The notes: a model not told the origin generated them from the letters alone. Shown: positions 8,646-18,962, counted from the stretch's first letter. The stretch is DNA of 40,939 nt from Leptolyngbyaceae cyanobacterium CSU_1_4 (GCA_012034615.1 JAAUPA010000011.1:1-40939), one strand, 5' to 3'. Translations and numbers: made by a program.

Positions 8646-11600
8646 CTAGTAAGCCGACTTCATTTTTACAGAGGGATCAGGATGCACAGAGAAGGTGAGG
8701 ACGGTTTCGTCTACGCCTTTGAGTTGCAGCGGGCTGAACTTAGTAATGGTGTCTTCTTCTAGCTCTAAATAGTCTGCAACGGCGGCAGAAACCAGGATAG
8801 AGCTAGGTTCGGCGGCTTCTTGAATGCGGGCAGCAATGTTGACGCTAGGTCCGATCGCCGTATAGTCCGATCGCACAGAGCCGCCGAACATGCCGACCAC
8901 AGCAGTACCCTGATGAATGCCGCAGCGAAATTGCACTTTCGGAATGCCTTGCGCTTCCCAGCGATCGTTAAGAGCTGCGAGCGAGCGATACATTTGGCGG
9001 GCAGCGGCGATCGCGCGTTTTACTTGTTCATTCGGGCTAATTTCTTCAGGTGCTCCAAAAATTGCCAGAATTGCATCTCCCATAAATTTGTCTACCGTAC
9101 CGCCATTCTCAAAAATAGCGTGGGTCATTTCGGTTAAGTATTCGTTGAGCAGTTCGGCAACGCGGCGCGATCGCAAATTGTTCGAGAGTTGCGTAAACCC
9201 AATAATGTCACTGAACAAAATAGTAATCATGCGCGGCTCGGGGCGCAAATCAAGAGTGAGATTGCCCTCAGCCGCTTTCTTTACTAGCGAAGGCGGCAAG
9301 AAGCGCCCTAAAACCGATTCGGTTAGATAAGTGTTTAACGCAGCAACCCGTTGCTCGTTTTCTTTAAGAGCAAGCAGGTTACGCACCTCTGCCACCAATT
9401 CTCGATTGTTAAAAGGCTTAGACAGGTAAGCATCTGCCCCTTTTTCAGCACCTTCTAGCCGCGTATCTTCATCAGCTTTGGCAGTCAGCAGAATAATGGG
9501 AATTCCCCGCAACGCCTCATCCTGACGAATCATGCCAATCATTTCCAGCCCAGAGACCATCGGCATCATCAGATCAGTAATGATGAGATTAGGTCGATGG
9601 GATTGCACCACCTGGAAACCCTCAGCGCCATTCCGAGCCGTCAAAATTTGATGTCCCATCCGTTGCAACACGCCAGAAACATAGTTCCGCATATCGGCGT
9701 TGTCTTCTACCACCAAAATTGTGGCGGTTTTTGCCAGATCTGGGTTGCTTGGGGGGGCAGACAGCGTAGGAAGCGCCGCGACCCCTGGCGGGCTACTCGA
9801 AGCGATCGCCAGTTCAGAAGGCAGGGGATTTTCGGTGCACTGCTGCGAATCAGTGTCCACATCTGCCAGTTCAACCTGAGCTCGACTCTGTTCAATTTCT
9901 ACCGGGATCTCAATGATCTGAGCTGGGGGTAAGTGGGTTGTACCTGTTTGCAACCAAACTGAAAAGGTTGTGCCTTCGCCGTAAATGGATTCTACGGTGA
10001 CCTGCCCGCCATGCATTTCCACTAATTCTTTCACCAAAGACAGCCCCAAGCCGCTCCCTTCATGGCTGCGACTCGCCGACCCATCAGCTTGACGAAAGCG
10101 ATCGAACAAGTGAGGAATTTGGTCAGGACGAATGCCAATGCCCGTATCTTTAATCTGCATCAGGCAATGGTCGCCCTCTTGTCTGAGGATGATCTCAATT
10201 TTGCCGCCTGCTTCGGTGAACTTAATGGCGTTGGACAGTAAGTTGTAAAGAACTTTGTCAAATTTTTCTAGATCTAAATAAACGGGCGGACAGTCTTCTA
10301 AATGAGGCAATAGGCTGATTTGCTTTTTCTCACAGTACGAGTCGAAGGAGTCAACCACTTGACTGACAAACTCTAAAAGGTTGCAGGGACGAAACTTGGG
10401 CTGCATGAGTCCTGCGTCTAGGCGCTGCAAATCAAGAAGCTGATTAACCAGACGGAGTAAGCGGCGAGAATTGCGCAGAGCAATCACAGACTGGTCGTAG
10501 GAAAGTCCTTCTGCTTGGGCAACGGCAGATTCTAGGGGACCAATGGTCAGCGTTAAGGGTGTGCGGAACTCGTGGGAGACATTTTGGAAAAACTCGGTTT
10601 TTTGTTTGTCGAGTTCGAGCAATTGCTCTGCCTGCTGCCGCATGGTTTGGTACAAACGCGACTGTTGCACGGCGATCGCGCCTGAGCAGCTACAGCCTGA
10701 GCCAAGCCAATTTCAGCCGTCTCCCAGCGCCGAGGCTGGCGAGTTTGGCGCAAAGAAATGCTGCCAATGATTTTACCGTTGTACAGGAGCGGTACGACTA
10801 AGAGGGCACGAGCGGGCGATCGAAGCAACAAATCCGTCACATGCATTTCTAGCTGATCGCTCAAATCATCAATAATGACCGGAGCCTGCGTCTCAAGCAA
10901 TTGCTTTAAACAGGATTACCCTCAATCGGGGCTTTAGACTGCGGTAGCTGGGGCTGTTGCTCCTGATTTGCATCATGCAACCCCACGCACTGCACAAACT
11001 CATCTTCCTCAGTCCACAAAGACAAGGCACAGCCATCCGCATGAAGGGCTTGACCAAGCTGCTGAGTAATGGCGGCAAAAATTTCCTGAGGATCAAGACT
11101 AGAGCGGATCGCAGCCGTAATCGTGTTGACCAATGCCTCTCGTTTTGCCAAAGCTCGGACTTGCTCATAGGCTCTCGCCTGAGACAGGGCAAGGGCGGCT
11201 TGATCCGCCACCATCATAATGAGCTGAACCTCGTCGTCGTCCCAGGTGCGCGGCTTGCCGCATTGGTGCAGCGCCAAAACCGCCATCAAATCTTGCTGAA
11301 GAATGAGAGGCACAATGAGGCTAGAGACAATTCCAGCCGCCTGATAAGCCTGCCGACGCAGATCTTTAACATCTCCCTGAACTCGCTCATCGGTCTGAGC
11401 CTCGTTGATCACTTGGACTTGACGGGTTTCCCAAAGGGTATGCGCCAAGCTGCTAGAGCTGCCATCCATCCGCGACAAAGAGATTTCTGAGGGCAATTGC
11501 CCTTCGTCAGGAGCAGGAATGGTGTAAACAAACCACTCGTCTTCCAGTCGTCCGTCTTGAAAAGGGCGAAGAATACAGCAGTCTACTTCAAACATGTGCC

Positions 11601-12117
11601 CCACCGTCTCCACGATAGTTTGGAGAATCTCTTGGTAGCTGAGAGCACTGCGGATGGTGTTGGTGACCGCGTTGAGCAATGACTCTTGCCGCAGCGTCCG
11701 CTGAAGTTCTTGAGTCCGGGCTTTAAGAATGCTATGGGTATCTGCGGCTTGCCGCACTACTACTTTAAGTTCGTCGTCGTCCCAGGGCTTGGTGACATAT
11801 TTGAAGACTTTGCCAGAATTAATGGCTTCTACCAAGTCGCCTACATCGGTATAGCCGGTGAGAATGATCCGAATGGTGTCGGGGTATTGGGTGGCAGTCA
11901 GACCCAAAAACTCTGTGCCACTCATGAGGGGCATTCGTTGGTCTGAAATAATAACGGCGACTTCGCCTTGGCGATCGAGGATCTCAAGGGCAGCCGGACC
12001 ACTCTCTGCTTTTAGCACCTTAAACTCGCGGTGAAAGATGCGATAAAGCAGATCTAGGTTATCCGGTTCGTCATCAACAACAAGGATCGTGAACTTGGTT
12101 TTAGTCTTTACATTCAT
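8646..12117 (-). CDS. Giant hybrid: REC-GAF-GAF-GAF-histidine kinase-REC-class III nucleotide cyclase (two frameshifts)
   Basis: After correction this is 1157 residues. REC1 (residues 1-~125; phospho-Asp in IISDQRMP, D59) is followed by three GAF domains. Next come HisKA (VSHEFRTPL), HATPase (NLLSNAIKFT, DTGIGIRPDQI, GSGLGLSLVKEL), REC2 (IITDLMMP) and a C-terminal class III adenylyl/guanylyl cyclase. The cyclase keeps both metal aspartates (LFSDIIGFT, KFMGDAIL), the purine-selecting lysine of adenylyl cyclases and the transition-state Asn/Arg (VNIAAR). It should be a soluble phosphorelay enzyme making cAMP. Two single-base deletions split the reading: in GTTTA near 10907 (after EGNPV) and beside a HIP1 site near 10677 (after AVAAQA). 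Restoring both gives an exact codon count. MNVKTKTKF at 12117 is preferred as start; an upstream ATG at 12165 is possible. It is divergent from the GNAT gene. Confidence 0.9.
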
Positions 12118-12371
12118 AACTTTCAGCATTGATCTCGAAGAGATGCCTGCCTTCAGAGTTCCCAATTCTGGGAGAGCATAACCTTGAGAGAAGTAAAAGA
12201 AGGCAAAGAAATTTGAGGAATTTTGTGCTTTTCTTAATTCACTTTACTTTTTCTTAACTTAGGCGATCGCCAACCCTCAGTGATCTTTCTGAATTCAGTA
12301 GCAAAAGCTAGGTCGAAAATACCAGACTAAGATAGAGGCATTCCATCTCAGGCATTCCATCCCATTGAGTC

Positions 12372-13076
12372 ATGTCTACATCCCCTTTCCCTCGCAACTG
12401 GTCGGGCGATTTACCTCAAACTGGAGGTAAAGACCGTGGGCGCAAACCTCTTCCGATCGCAGTGCGATCGGTTCAGCAGCAAGACTTGGCAAGCTTGGCA
12501 GAGGTTTTGGTCAATAGCTTTCATTCCAAGGAAGGTCTCTTGGGGCTGCTCTATCCTTTACTGCGAATGGGGATTTACGAAGACTTGCGGAGCCGATTAC
12601 GGAATAAGAGCCATCGATATGCTTGCTTAGTTGCGGTTCATCGTGCCAGCCCGGAGACGCTCAATGCGGCACATCTGCACCAATTAGCAACGGTGCCGGG
12701 TGTGGTTGAGTTGTTCGAGATACCTGCAAGGGGCCGCCCGATCGGCACGGTTGAGATGACGGTTCGAGCCTCTCACCCCTGGCACGCCCCGCAAAGTAGG
12801 GGCTATCTTTATCTTTCTAACTTGGCAGTCCAGGCTGAATATCGCTGCCATGGAGTGGCACAGCAGTTGTTACAAGCTTGTGAGCAAACAGCGTTGGATT
12901 GGGGGTTTGAAAATATCTATCTTCATGTGTTGGAAAATAACGCTTCTGCACGGCGGCTCTATCGCAAGGCGGGCTATCAGCTTCATGAAGTGGAGAGTGG
13001 GTTGGGAAGTTGGTTAATGGGGCAGCCGAAGCAATTGTTTCTGCGAAAGATTTTAGTAAAGCGATCAATGACTTAA
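12372..13076 (+). CDS. GNAT-family N-acetyltransferase
   Basis: 234 residues. The N-terminal ~30 residues are basic and unstructured, and the rest is a GNAT fold. Motif A, which binds acetyl-CoA, is visible as YLSNLAVQAEYRCHGVAQQL (R/Q-x-x-G-x-A form, with Cys-His in the middle). Motif B follows as LHVLENNASARRLYRKAGYQ, typical of RimI-like acetyltransferases. The substrate is unknown; protein N-terminal or small-molecule acetylation are both possible. It is the first gene of a two-gene unit: the SDR gene starts 14 bases after its stop and its ribosome-binding site overlaps the end of this gene. The 12166-12371 spacer is AT-rich with repeated TTTTCTTAA and is likely a divergent promoter. Confidence 0.88.
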   Translation: MSTSPFPRNWSGDLPQTGGKDRGRKPLPIAVRSVQQQDLASLAEVLVNSFHSKEGLLGLLYPLLRMGIYEDLRSRLRNKSHRYACLVAVHRASPETLNAAHLHQLATVPGVVELFEIPARGRPIGTVEMTVRASHPWHAPQSRGYLYLSNLAVQAEYRCHGVAQQLLQACEQTALDWGFENIYLHVLENNASARRLYRKAGYQLHEVESGLGSWLMGQPKQLFLRKILVKRSMT

Positions 13077-13082
13077 AGGAGG
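13075..13082 (+). promoter_or_regulatory. Strong ribosome-binding site deciding the SDR start
   Basis: AAAGGAGG lies 8 bases before ATG 13091 and overlaps the GNAT stop codon. It rules out the in-frame upstream ATG at 13010, which would begin inside the acetyltransferase. Confidence 0.9.
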
Positions 13083-13090
13083 ATCAGCCC

Positions 13091-13978
13091 ATGTTTTTAG
13101 TGACCGGTGCAACGGGTGGACTGGGACGCAAAATAGTCAGCTTGCTTCGGCAAAGAGGGCAGGCGGTACGGGCGTTTGTACGCCTTACGTCTCGGTATGG
13201 AGATTTGGAGCAGCGAGGCGCAGAAGTTTTTATTGGAGATTTGCAGCAAGAGAGAGAGATTCAGAAGGCTTGTCAGGGGGTGCAGTATGTCATTAGCGCC
13301 CATGGCTCGAACGAGTTTAACCGGGGTAAACCTGAGGCGATCGATTATCGAGCCAATATTGATTTAATTGATGCGGCTAAGGCTGCGGGGGTGCAGCATT
13401 TTGTCTTTATTTCGGTGCTAGGAGCCGATCGCGGCTACGAAGATGCGCCGGTGTTCAAGGCAAAATGGGCAGTGGAGCAATATCTTAGAGCAAGCGGGTT
13501 GAACTACACAATTTTGCGTCCTTCTGGGTTTTCGTCGAATTTGTTGCCCTTGGCGGAAAGGTTTGAACAAACGGGAATTTATTTGTTGATTGGGGATGCC
13601 AAAATTCGGACTTCTATTGTCAGCACTGATGATTTGGCGCGGATTGCGGTGGACTCAGTAGCCGTTGAAGGGGCGCGCAATCAGACTTTGTCTGTGGGAG
13701 GGGCGCAGGCTTTAACCCGAGATGAGATTCCGCGAATTTTTGGGCGAATTTTTAACCGAGAGCCCCTTATCATCAATCCGCCCTTGGCAGCGCTAGATGC
13801 GGTGAGGGCGTTGTTGGGCGTGGTTAGTCCAGACTCGCGGCAGGCTTTAGGCACCTTGCGATCGCTCCTTGCCAACGAGTTCTTCTGCACGCCCAGTGAG
13901 ATTCAGCATCTAGAAACGTTGTTCAATTTCAAGATGGAGACTTTGGAAAGCTACTTGCGGCGGCATCTTAGCGTTTAG
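13091..13978 (+). CDS. Atypical short-chain dehydrogenase (NmrA/Ycf39-like NAD(P)-binding protein)
   Basis: 295 residues. It opens with a Rossmann nucleotide-binding loop, MFLVTGATGGLGRKIVSLL, then VRAFVR and FIGDLQ. The rest matches the SDR_a5/NmrA-type architecture (FVFISVLGADRGYEDAP, LNYTILRPSGFSSNLL). The active-site Tyr-x-x-x-Lys of classical SDRs is absent, as in NmrA-like sensors and Ycf39-type photosystem II assembly factors. The substrate is unknown. Its family relatives act as redox-state or assembly proteins rather than clear dehydrogenases. It is translated with the GNAT gene and ends overlapping the convergent VOC gene by four bases. Confidence 0.88.
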   Translation: MFLVTGATGGLGRKIVSLLRQRGQAVRAFVRLTSRYGDLEQRGAEVFIGDLQQEREIQKACQGVQYVISAHGSNEFNRGKPEAIDYRANIDLIDAAKAAGVQHFVFISVLGADRGYEDAPVFKAKWAVEQYLRASGLNYTILRPSGFSSNLLPLAERFEQTGIYLLIGDAKIRTSIVSTDDLARIAVDSVAVEGARNQTLSVGGAQALTRDEIPRIFGRIFNREPLIINPPLAALDAVRALLGVVSPDSRQALGTLRSLLANEFFCTPSEIQHLETLFNFKMETLESYLRRHLSV

Positions 13979-14343
13979 GCTAGTCCAGACACCAGCGATA
14001 GCCCATTCTGATCGGGGTCAAGAAGGCTGACAGTGGTGCCGCCCCACGGTTGTACCTGGGGTTCGCCCATGAATTCTACGCCTCGGGTTGCCAGATCGCC
14101 ATAAACTTTATGAACATCTTCCACACTGAAAGATAGTCCGGCGAACCGTCCTACTAACTCTGCTTCACTGCCTTCGCTAATCTTTTCTACAACTAAGGAC
14201 ACGCTGCCTAAGTCGAACAACAAGAACCCGTTATCGCTGCCATCTGCCTTGAGAGGCATTTCTAAGAGGTCGCAGTAGAATTGTTTGGCGCGTTCAATGT
14301 CGGTGACAAATAAACGAACAGTATTGAGCATCCAGGCGTTCAT
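13975..14343 (-). CDS. VOC (glyoxalase/bleomycin-resistance) superfamily protein
   Basis: 122 residues in two beta-alpha-beta-beta-beta halves: VRLFVTDIERAKQFYCDLL and LSFSVEDVHKVYGDLATRG with WGGTTVSLLDPDQNGLSLV. Proteins of this fold include glyoxalase I, dioxygenases and antibiotic-sequestering proteins. The usual metal ligands (His/Glu at the strand starts) are only partly present, so an enzymatic role is not certain. Start ATG at 14343. The DUF92 gene lies 88 bases upstream on the same strand. Confidence 0.85.
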   Translation of the reverse strand: MNAWMLNTVRLFVTDIERAKQFYCDLLEMPLKADGSDNGFLLFDLGSVSLVVEKISEGSEAELVGRFAGLSFSVEDVHKVYGDLATRGVEFMGEPQVQPWGGTTVSLLDPDQNGLSLVSGLA

Positions 14344-14431
14344 AGTCTTGTCCTCTTTGGGTTAAAAGGGTAGAAATGATCTATATAACCTTCTGTACAA
14401 ACTAATGATTCCCTAAGCTTGTTCTTTCTTT

Positions 14432-15192
14432 TTATAAAGTGGATTGCAGCGCTAAAGCTAGCAGAATGGCGACGATCGCCCCAATTAAGGTGTTCAAAAT
14501 ATTGACCACATCATGGGTCAACCCAGCCACTTTGCCTTCAATGGTAGCGCCAATCAAGCTTTCAATATTGGTGGCAATGAAAGCCGCGATCGCACAAATG
14601 CCAATCCCGACAGGGCTAACAAGACCCACGAACCAGGCTAAGGTGGCGATCGCAATAGAGCCGATGATTCCGGCTAGCGTTCCCTCCAAGCTCACTGCGC
14701 CCTCAGTGCCTCGGGGGACAGGCTGTAATGTAGTGATCAAAAACGTTCGTTGTCCATAAGCTTTACCAATTTCGGTGCCACAGGTATCTGCCAGCTTGGT
14801 GCCAATACTGGCAACGTATGCCAACTGCAAAAGCGGCACCCAAGCTTGGAGATGACTAGACCCGTTCCAGGTCGCCCCATAAACGCCCAGGGCACACAAG
14901 GTGCCAATTAACGCCGATCCCCACACATTCTCAGGACCACGCGCGCCCGATCGCTGTTCAGCAATTCCTAACGCCTCTTTTTGCGCCATGCCGACTCGGG
15001 TTACCGCAGAACCCGCCAGAAAATAAAACATCATGACGCTATAGCCTTGCCACCCCAACGTGCCCCACAGGATGACCCCCAAGGCTCCAGCGTGGAAAAG
15101 TCCGGCAGGGGTGAGAAGCTTTTTGGGGGCAAGGGCAGCGATCGCCATCAGCCAGCATTCAGTCCAAAGCCAATTAGCCAAGGGGTCACCAT
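14432..15192 (-). CDS. DUF92 / VTE6-like membrane protein (putative phytyl-phosphate kinase), probable N-terminal frameshift
   Basis: Multi-pass membrane protein of the DUF92 family, with LAYVASIGTKLADTCGTEIG and GTEGAVSLEGTLAG. The plant relative VTE6 phosphorylates phytyl-phosphate to phytyl-diphosphate in tocopherol and chlorophyll recycling, and the role here is inferred from that. The open frame begins only with TTG (15181, ANWLWTECWL). An overlapping frame starting at ATG 15192 reads MVTPWLIGFGLNAG, a much more plausible first helix, and then meets TGA next to a HIP1 site. One missing base at ~15150 would connect the ATG to LMAIAALAPKKLLTPAG and give 253 residues. The join is my inference; the rest of the gene is secure. 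Confidence 0.85.
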
Positions 15193-15400
15193 AGGGGCAC
15201 CATAGGAAAATTCAAGTAAAAGAAAGATTTCAGCCAGATCCTCTCAATTTTCGCATAATCCTTGAGAAGCATCACACCATTTAGCAAACGATGAACCCCA
15301 CTAAAAGTTTAAGAAATATTGAAGAAATTTAGGGATAGGAGGAGGATGGGAAACCTTCGATGTGAAGACCGAACTTAACCGAACTTAGCGGTGCCTGCCC

Positions 15401-18184
15401 ATGACTTCTTTAACAGACGCAGAGAAAAACCATTTTGCCAAGGAAAGTAGCCTTCTCCGCCGAATTAACCAGAGAATTCGACGATCGCTAGAGCTTGAAG
15501 ACATCTTAAGCACCACCGCAACCGAGGTGCGAGCCTTTTTAGGGAGCGATCGGGTCAAAATTTATCAGTTTCATTCAGACAAGAGCGGTAAAGTCGTGGC
15601 AGAGTCGATTCACAATAATCGGCTGCCTTCTTTGATGGGGCTAAGTTTTCCAGCCGATGATATTCCGGCTCAGGCGCGGCAGCTTTTTGTAGATATTCAG
15701 GCGCGGGTTGTGGTGGATGTGGCTAGCCGACAAATTGGACAGAGTTTTTATCGCAATTTAGAAACCGGAGAACAGATCGCCGAAGAGGTGCGCTATCGAC
15801 CGATCGAGCCTTGCCATGCCGAATATTTAACTGCCATGGGCGTGAAGTCTTCTCTGACGCTGCCCATTCTTTATCAGGATCAACTGTGGGGTTTACTCGT
15901 TGCCCATCATGCTGAACCCCAAGAAATTGCCATGCACGACTTACAGGCAGTTCAGGGCGTGGTCGATCAAATTTCAGTGGCGATCGCTCAATCGATGCTG
16001 CTTGCCCAAGCCCGCGATCGTGCCGAGCGAGAAGCACAGCTTAACCACATTACCAACCTGCTGCACTCTCGCTCCACCATTGAAATCCAGGCAGCCCTAG
16101 AAACAGCCGTTACCACCTTTGGCGGTTCTGGCGGCAGAGTGTGTATTAAATCTGAAGCGTTTAGTGAACAGGGTGGCTTGCCTCTCAGTTTTGAGAACTG
16201 CACTGAAGCCAATAACTGTGTTCTTCAGCTTTACCTCGACGGCACCCAGCCCACCATGCCTGAGTTGGCAATGTATCCTTTAATGGAGCAATACTCGGTT
16301 TGGCAAGAATACTTTCAAGCCCACAAGTTTCAGCCTTGGGCAATTTCAGATATTTACAATACCCCGCAGCTCCGAAACCTCCAGCCCGCCTTTCGCTCTA
16401 CAAAAATTCGGGGAATGTTGGTTGTGCCGCTTCAATACCGTCAACGAACGCTGGGTTATTTAAGCATTTTTCGAGACGAGCTTGCCACTGAAACACTTTG
16501 GGCGGGACAGTTTGACCCCGATCAGCGCCAGCTTTATCCTCGACAATCGTTTGAGCTTTGGCGTGATACTCGCAAAGCCCAAGTTTGTGAATGGACGGCA
16601 CAGGAAATCAAACTAGGTCGAACCTTGGGCATTCACTTTGCCACAGCCATTCAACAGTCAGAAACCCATCAACAGTTGCAAATCCTCAACGACAACTTAG
16701 AGCATCTCAACGCGGGGTTAGAGCAAAAAATATTTGAGCAAACCTCCGCACTTTGGCAAACCCACGAGCTCCAGCAGATTTTGTTTCAGGTTGTGGTTAA
16801 AATGCGGGATTCGCTTGACCTAGACACGATTTTTAAGACGACGGCTCAGGAATTGAGGCGATCGCTCAAAGTTGAGCGAGTTGGAATTTTTCGGTTTACA
16901 CCTGGCTCAAGCTGCGACGAGGGAGAGTTTGTCTCAGAAGATTGCTTACCAAATGTTTCTTCTAATTTGGGCAAGAAAGTCTGTGACCGCCACTTTCAAA
17001 AAGAATACGCGCCCTCTTATTACAAAGGGGGGAGGCAAGTTCTCAATGACGTTCGCAATTCTGGTCTAAAGGAATGTCACATAGCGTTACTCGAAAGCTT
17101 AGGAATTAAAGCACAAATCGTTATTCCTTTGGTTCGACAAGAAGAGCTGTGGGGACTTTTGTGCGTTCATCAATGCGCTCAGCCTCGACAATGGGAGCGT
17201 TCGGAAATTCAGTTTGTGACTCAAATTGCAGCCCAACTTGATGTGGCCATTCAGCAGGCAGAGTTGCTGGCTCAAACCCAAGAGCAATCCCATCAACTTG
17301 CGGAAACTTTAGCCAATCTCCAAGAAACCCAGCTCCAGCTCGTGCAAACCGAAAAAATGTCTAGTCTTGGGCATTTGGTGGCAGGTATTGCCCACGAAAT
17401 CAATAATCCGATCAATTTTATTCACGGCAATGTTCATCACATCAGTCGTTACATAGAGGACATTTTAGAACTGCTAGATCTTTACCAAAAACACTATGCT
17501 GATCCTTTGGCAGAAATTGATAACCGAGAACAAGAATTAGACCTCGACTTCTTGCGGGCAGACTTTCCAAAAATTCTGACCTCAATGAAGATAGGGACTG
17601 AGCGGATTCGTCAGATTGTTCTGTCGCTTAGAAATTTTTCGCGTCTTGACCAAGCTGATATGAAGCAGGTCGATCTGCATGAAGGCATTGATAGCACTCT
17701 TTTAATTTTGCAGCATCGCTTCAAAGCTCAATCTATTGATGAGATCGAGCTGATTAAAGAGTATGGGAATTTGCCGTTAGTGGAGTGTTATGCCGGACAA
17801 GTCAATCAGGTGTTAATGAATTTGTTGAGTAATGCGATCGATGCCCTGGAAGAAAGCACAGATTTTCTATCTTTGGATGCCGAAATTGAAAGTAGCCCTG
17901 AGGGCACGACAAAGCGTCCTACCATTCACATTCGGACTGAGGTTTTGGAGAATCAGCAGGTGGCAATTCGGATTGCTGACAATGGCATGGGGATTCCCGA
18001 AAAAGCTCGAAATAATTTATTTGATCCTTTTTTTACAACCAAGCCGATCGGGAAGGGCACGGGGTTAGGGTTGTCAATTAGTTACCAAATTATTACAGAC
18101 AAGCATCGGGGTAGCCTCAAATATTTTTCGGATCCCGGGAAAGGAACTGAATTTGTGATACAGCTTCCTATTCAAAAATCCTGA
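15401..18184 (+). CDS. Multi-GAF sensor histidine kinase with cyanobacteriochrome-type Cys-His
   Basis: 927 residues, no membrane segments. GAF1 (~25-200) is phytochrome/cyanobacteriochrome-like: SFPADDIPAQARQLF, then RPIEPCHAEYL with Cys138-His139 in the canonical bilin-attachment position. GAF2 (~205-425) is divergent. A coiled coil follows, then GAF3 (~470-640), which also has a Cys-His at the same place (LKECHIALLESLGIKA, Cys559). The kinase core carries the phospho-His in GIAHEINNPINFIHGNV (His665), N box NLLSNAIDALEE, IADNGMGIPEKARNNLFDPFF and GKGTGLGLSISYQII. No receiver domain is fused, so its partner response regulator is elsewhere. I infer a light-responsive cytoplasmic kinase. Chromophore attachment is predicted from the motif only, and GAF3's Cys-His is commonly seen without bilin binding. 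The upstream spacer repeats ACCGAACTTA. Confidence 0.93.
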   Translation: MTSLTDAEKNHFAKESSLLRRINQRIRRSLELEDILSTTATEVRAFLGSDRVKIYQFHSDKSGKVVAESIHNNRLPSLMGLSFPADDIPAQARQLFVDIQARVVVDVASRQIGQSFYRNLETGEQIAEEVRYRPIEPCHAEYLTAMGVKSSLTLPILYQDQLWGLLVAHHAEPQEIAMHDLQAVQGVVDQISVAIAQSMLLAQARDRAEREAQLNHITNLLHSRSTIEIQAALETAVTTFGGSGGRVCIKSEAFSEQGGLPLSFENCTEANNCVLQLYLDGTQPTMPELAMYPLMEQYSVWQEYFQAHKFQPWAISDIYNTPQLRNLQPAFRSTKIRGMLVVPLQYRQRTLGYLSIFRDELATETLWAGQFDPDQRQLYPRQSFELWRDTRKAQVCEWTAQEIKLGRTLGIHFATAIQQSETHQQLQILNDNLEHLNAGLEQKIFEQTSALWQTHELQQILFQVVVKMRDSLDLDTIFKTTAQELRRSLKVERVGIFRFTPGSSCDEGEFVSEDCLPNVSSNLGKKVCDRHFQKEYAPSYYKGGRQVLNDVRNSGLKECHIALLESLGIKAQIVIPLVRQEELWGLLCVHQCAQPRQWERSEIQFVTQIAAQLDVAIQQAELLAQTQEQSHQLAETLANLQETQLQLVQTEKMSSLGHLVAGIAHEINNPINFIHGNVHHISRYIEDILELLDLYQKHYADPLAEIDNREQELDLDFLRADFPKILTSMKIGTERIRQIVLSLRNFSRLDQADMKQVDLHEGIDSTLLILQHRFKAQSIDEIELIKEYGNLPLVECYAGQVNQVLMNLLSNAIDALEESTDFLSLDAEIESSPEGTTKRPTIHIRTEVLENQQVAIRIADNGMGIPEKARNNLFDPFFTTKPIGKGTGLGLSISYQIITDKHRGSLKYFSDPGKGTEFVIQLPIQKS

Positions 18185-18253
18185 GGCGATCGCATCATTT
18201 TTCACCAGATTGGGCTGCAAGGATGCTTTAAAGGTATCAAGGTGCTTTACACT

Positions 18254-18340
18254 CGCCCCCTAAATCCCCCAAATTGAGGGACTTTGAACCCACTCATTGG
18301 ATCGAAGCCCGCCATTCTGAGGGATTTAGGGTAAGGGCGG
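18254..18340. repeat. C-rich dispersed repeat, ~87-bp inverted-repeat element
   Basis: CCCTAAATCCC (18258-18268) is inverted as GGGATTTAGGG (18321-18331), with the phrase GGGACTTTGAA between. It is the second copy of the CCCCTAAATCCCC family seen at 2419-2450. It lies between the kinase gene stop and the convergent peptidoglycan-binding gene. It could fold in RNA and attenuate both, but it is more simply a non-autonomous repeat. Confidence 0.75.
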
Positions 18341-18374
18341 TTTGGAAAAGCTGCACATTGCGTACTCTAAAGAA

Positions 18375-18962
18375 TTAGATTCCTAAGGCATCAAAAACAG
18401 CGAATCCGGCAATACCATCTTCAGAAAGCCCGATCGCATTCTGGAAGGCGATAACCGCATCTCTAGTCACAGGGCCAAAATAACCAGTTGCCGGACCACT
18501 AAAATACCCAAACCGTCGTAAGGAATTCTGCAGAGCTACTACCCCATCTCCACTATCACCAACTCGCAGCGCAGCTCTGATAACTGGAGGACGCACAGCA
18601 GGTGCTCCTGTGCCAAGTCGTTGCTGAATTGCTTCACTGGTGCTAGGACCCACTTGTCCATCAACAGCTAGCCCAGCATCTCGCTGAAAGCGTATCACTG
18701 CATCTTCAGTCGCAGGTCCGAAATAACCTGTACTTGAAAACCTGAAATAACCCAAGGTTGCTAGGTCATCCTGCAAAGTGGTGACTAAGGGCCCGCTACC
18801 CCCCAAGCTCATGATCCCGGCTTGGCTAATCAGGAGCGGCGAGGGAGATGAAACAGAGGGGCGCGCTAAGGCTGGGGCAGAGGCGGCACTAGCGCTCGGA
18901 GCTAATGCGACAGTAAGCACCATCAATGACAAAACCGAGGAGATAGATTGAAAGATTTTCAT
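18375..18962 (-). CDS. Secreted tandem peptidoglycan-binding (PG_binding_1) protein, copy A
   Basis: 195 residues from ATG 18962 (MKIF; a further ATG at 18977 is in frame but adds only GHCT). It has a typical signal peptide (basic start, hydrophobic core SVLSLMVLTVALAPSASA, likely cut after ASA). A Ser/Pro linker and two PG_binding_1 repeats follow, each with the LQxxLxxLGY...GYFG..T..AV..FQ pattern (TLQDDLATLGYF and ALQNSLRRFGYF). These domains bind peptidoglycan; there is no catalytic domain, so the protein is probably a cell-wall-associated binder. It is a paralogue of the next gene, including shared upstream DNA. Confidence 0.9.
   Translation of the reverse strand: MKIFQSISSVLSLMVLTVALAPSASAASAPALARPSVSSPSPLLISQAGIMSLGGSGPLVTTLQDDLATLGYFRFSSTGYFGPATEDAVIRFQRDAGLAVDGQVGPSTSEAIQQRLGTGAPAVRPPVIRAALRVGDSGDGVVALQNSLRRFGYFSGPATGYFGPVTRDAVIAFQNAIGLSEDGIAGFAVFDALGI

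Noticed and set aside
13010-13090. Longer N terminus for the SDR gene
   Set aside because: It would begin inside the GNAT gene in another frame; the AAAGGAGG at 13075-13082 and the MFLVTGATGG start fit ATG 13091.
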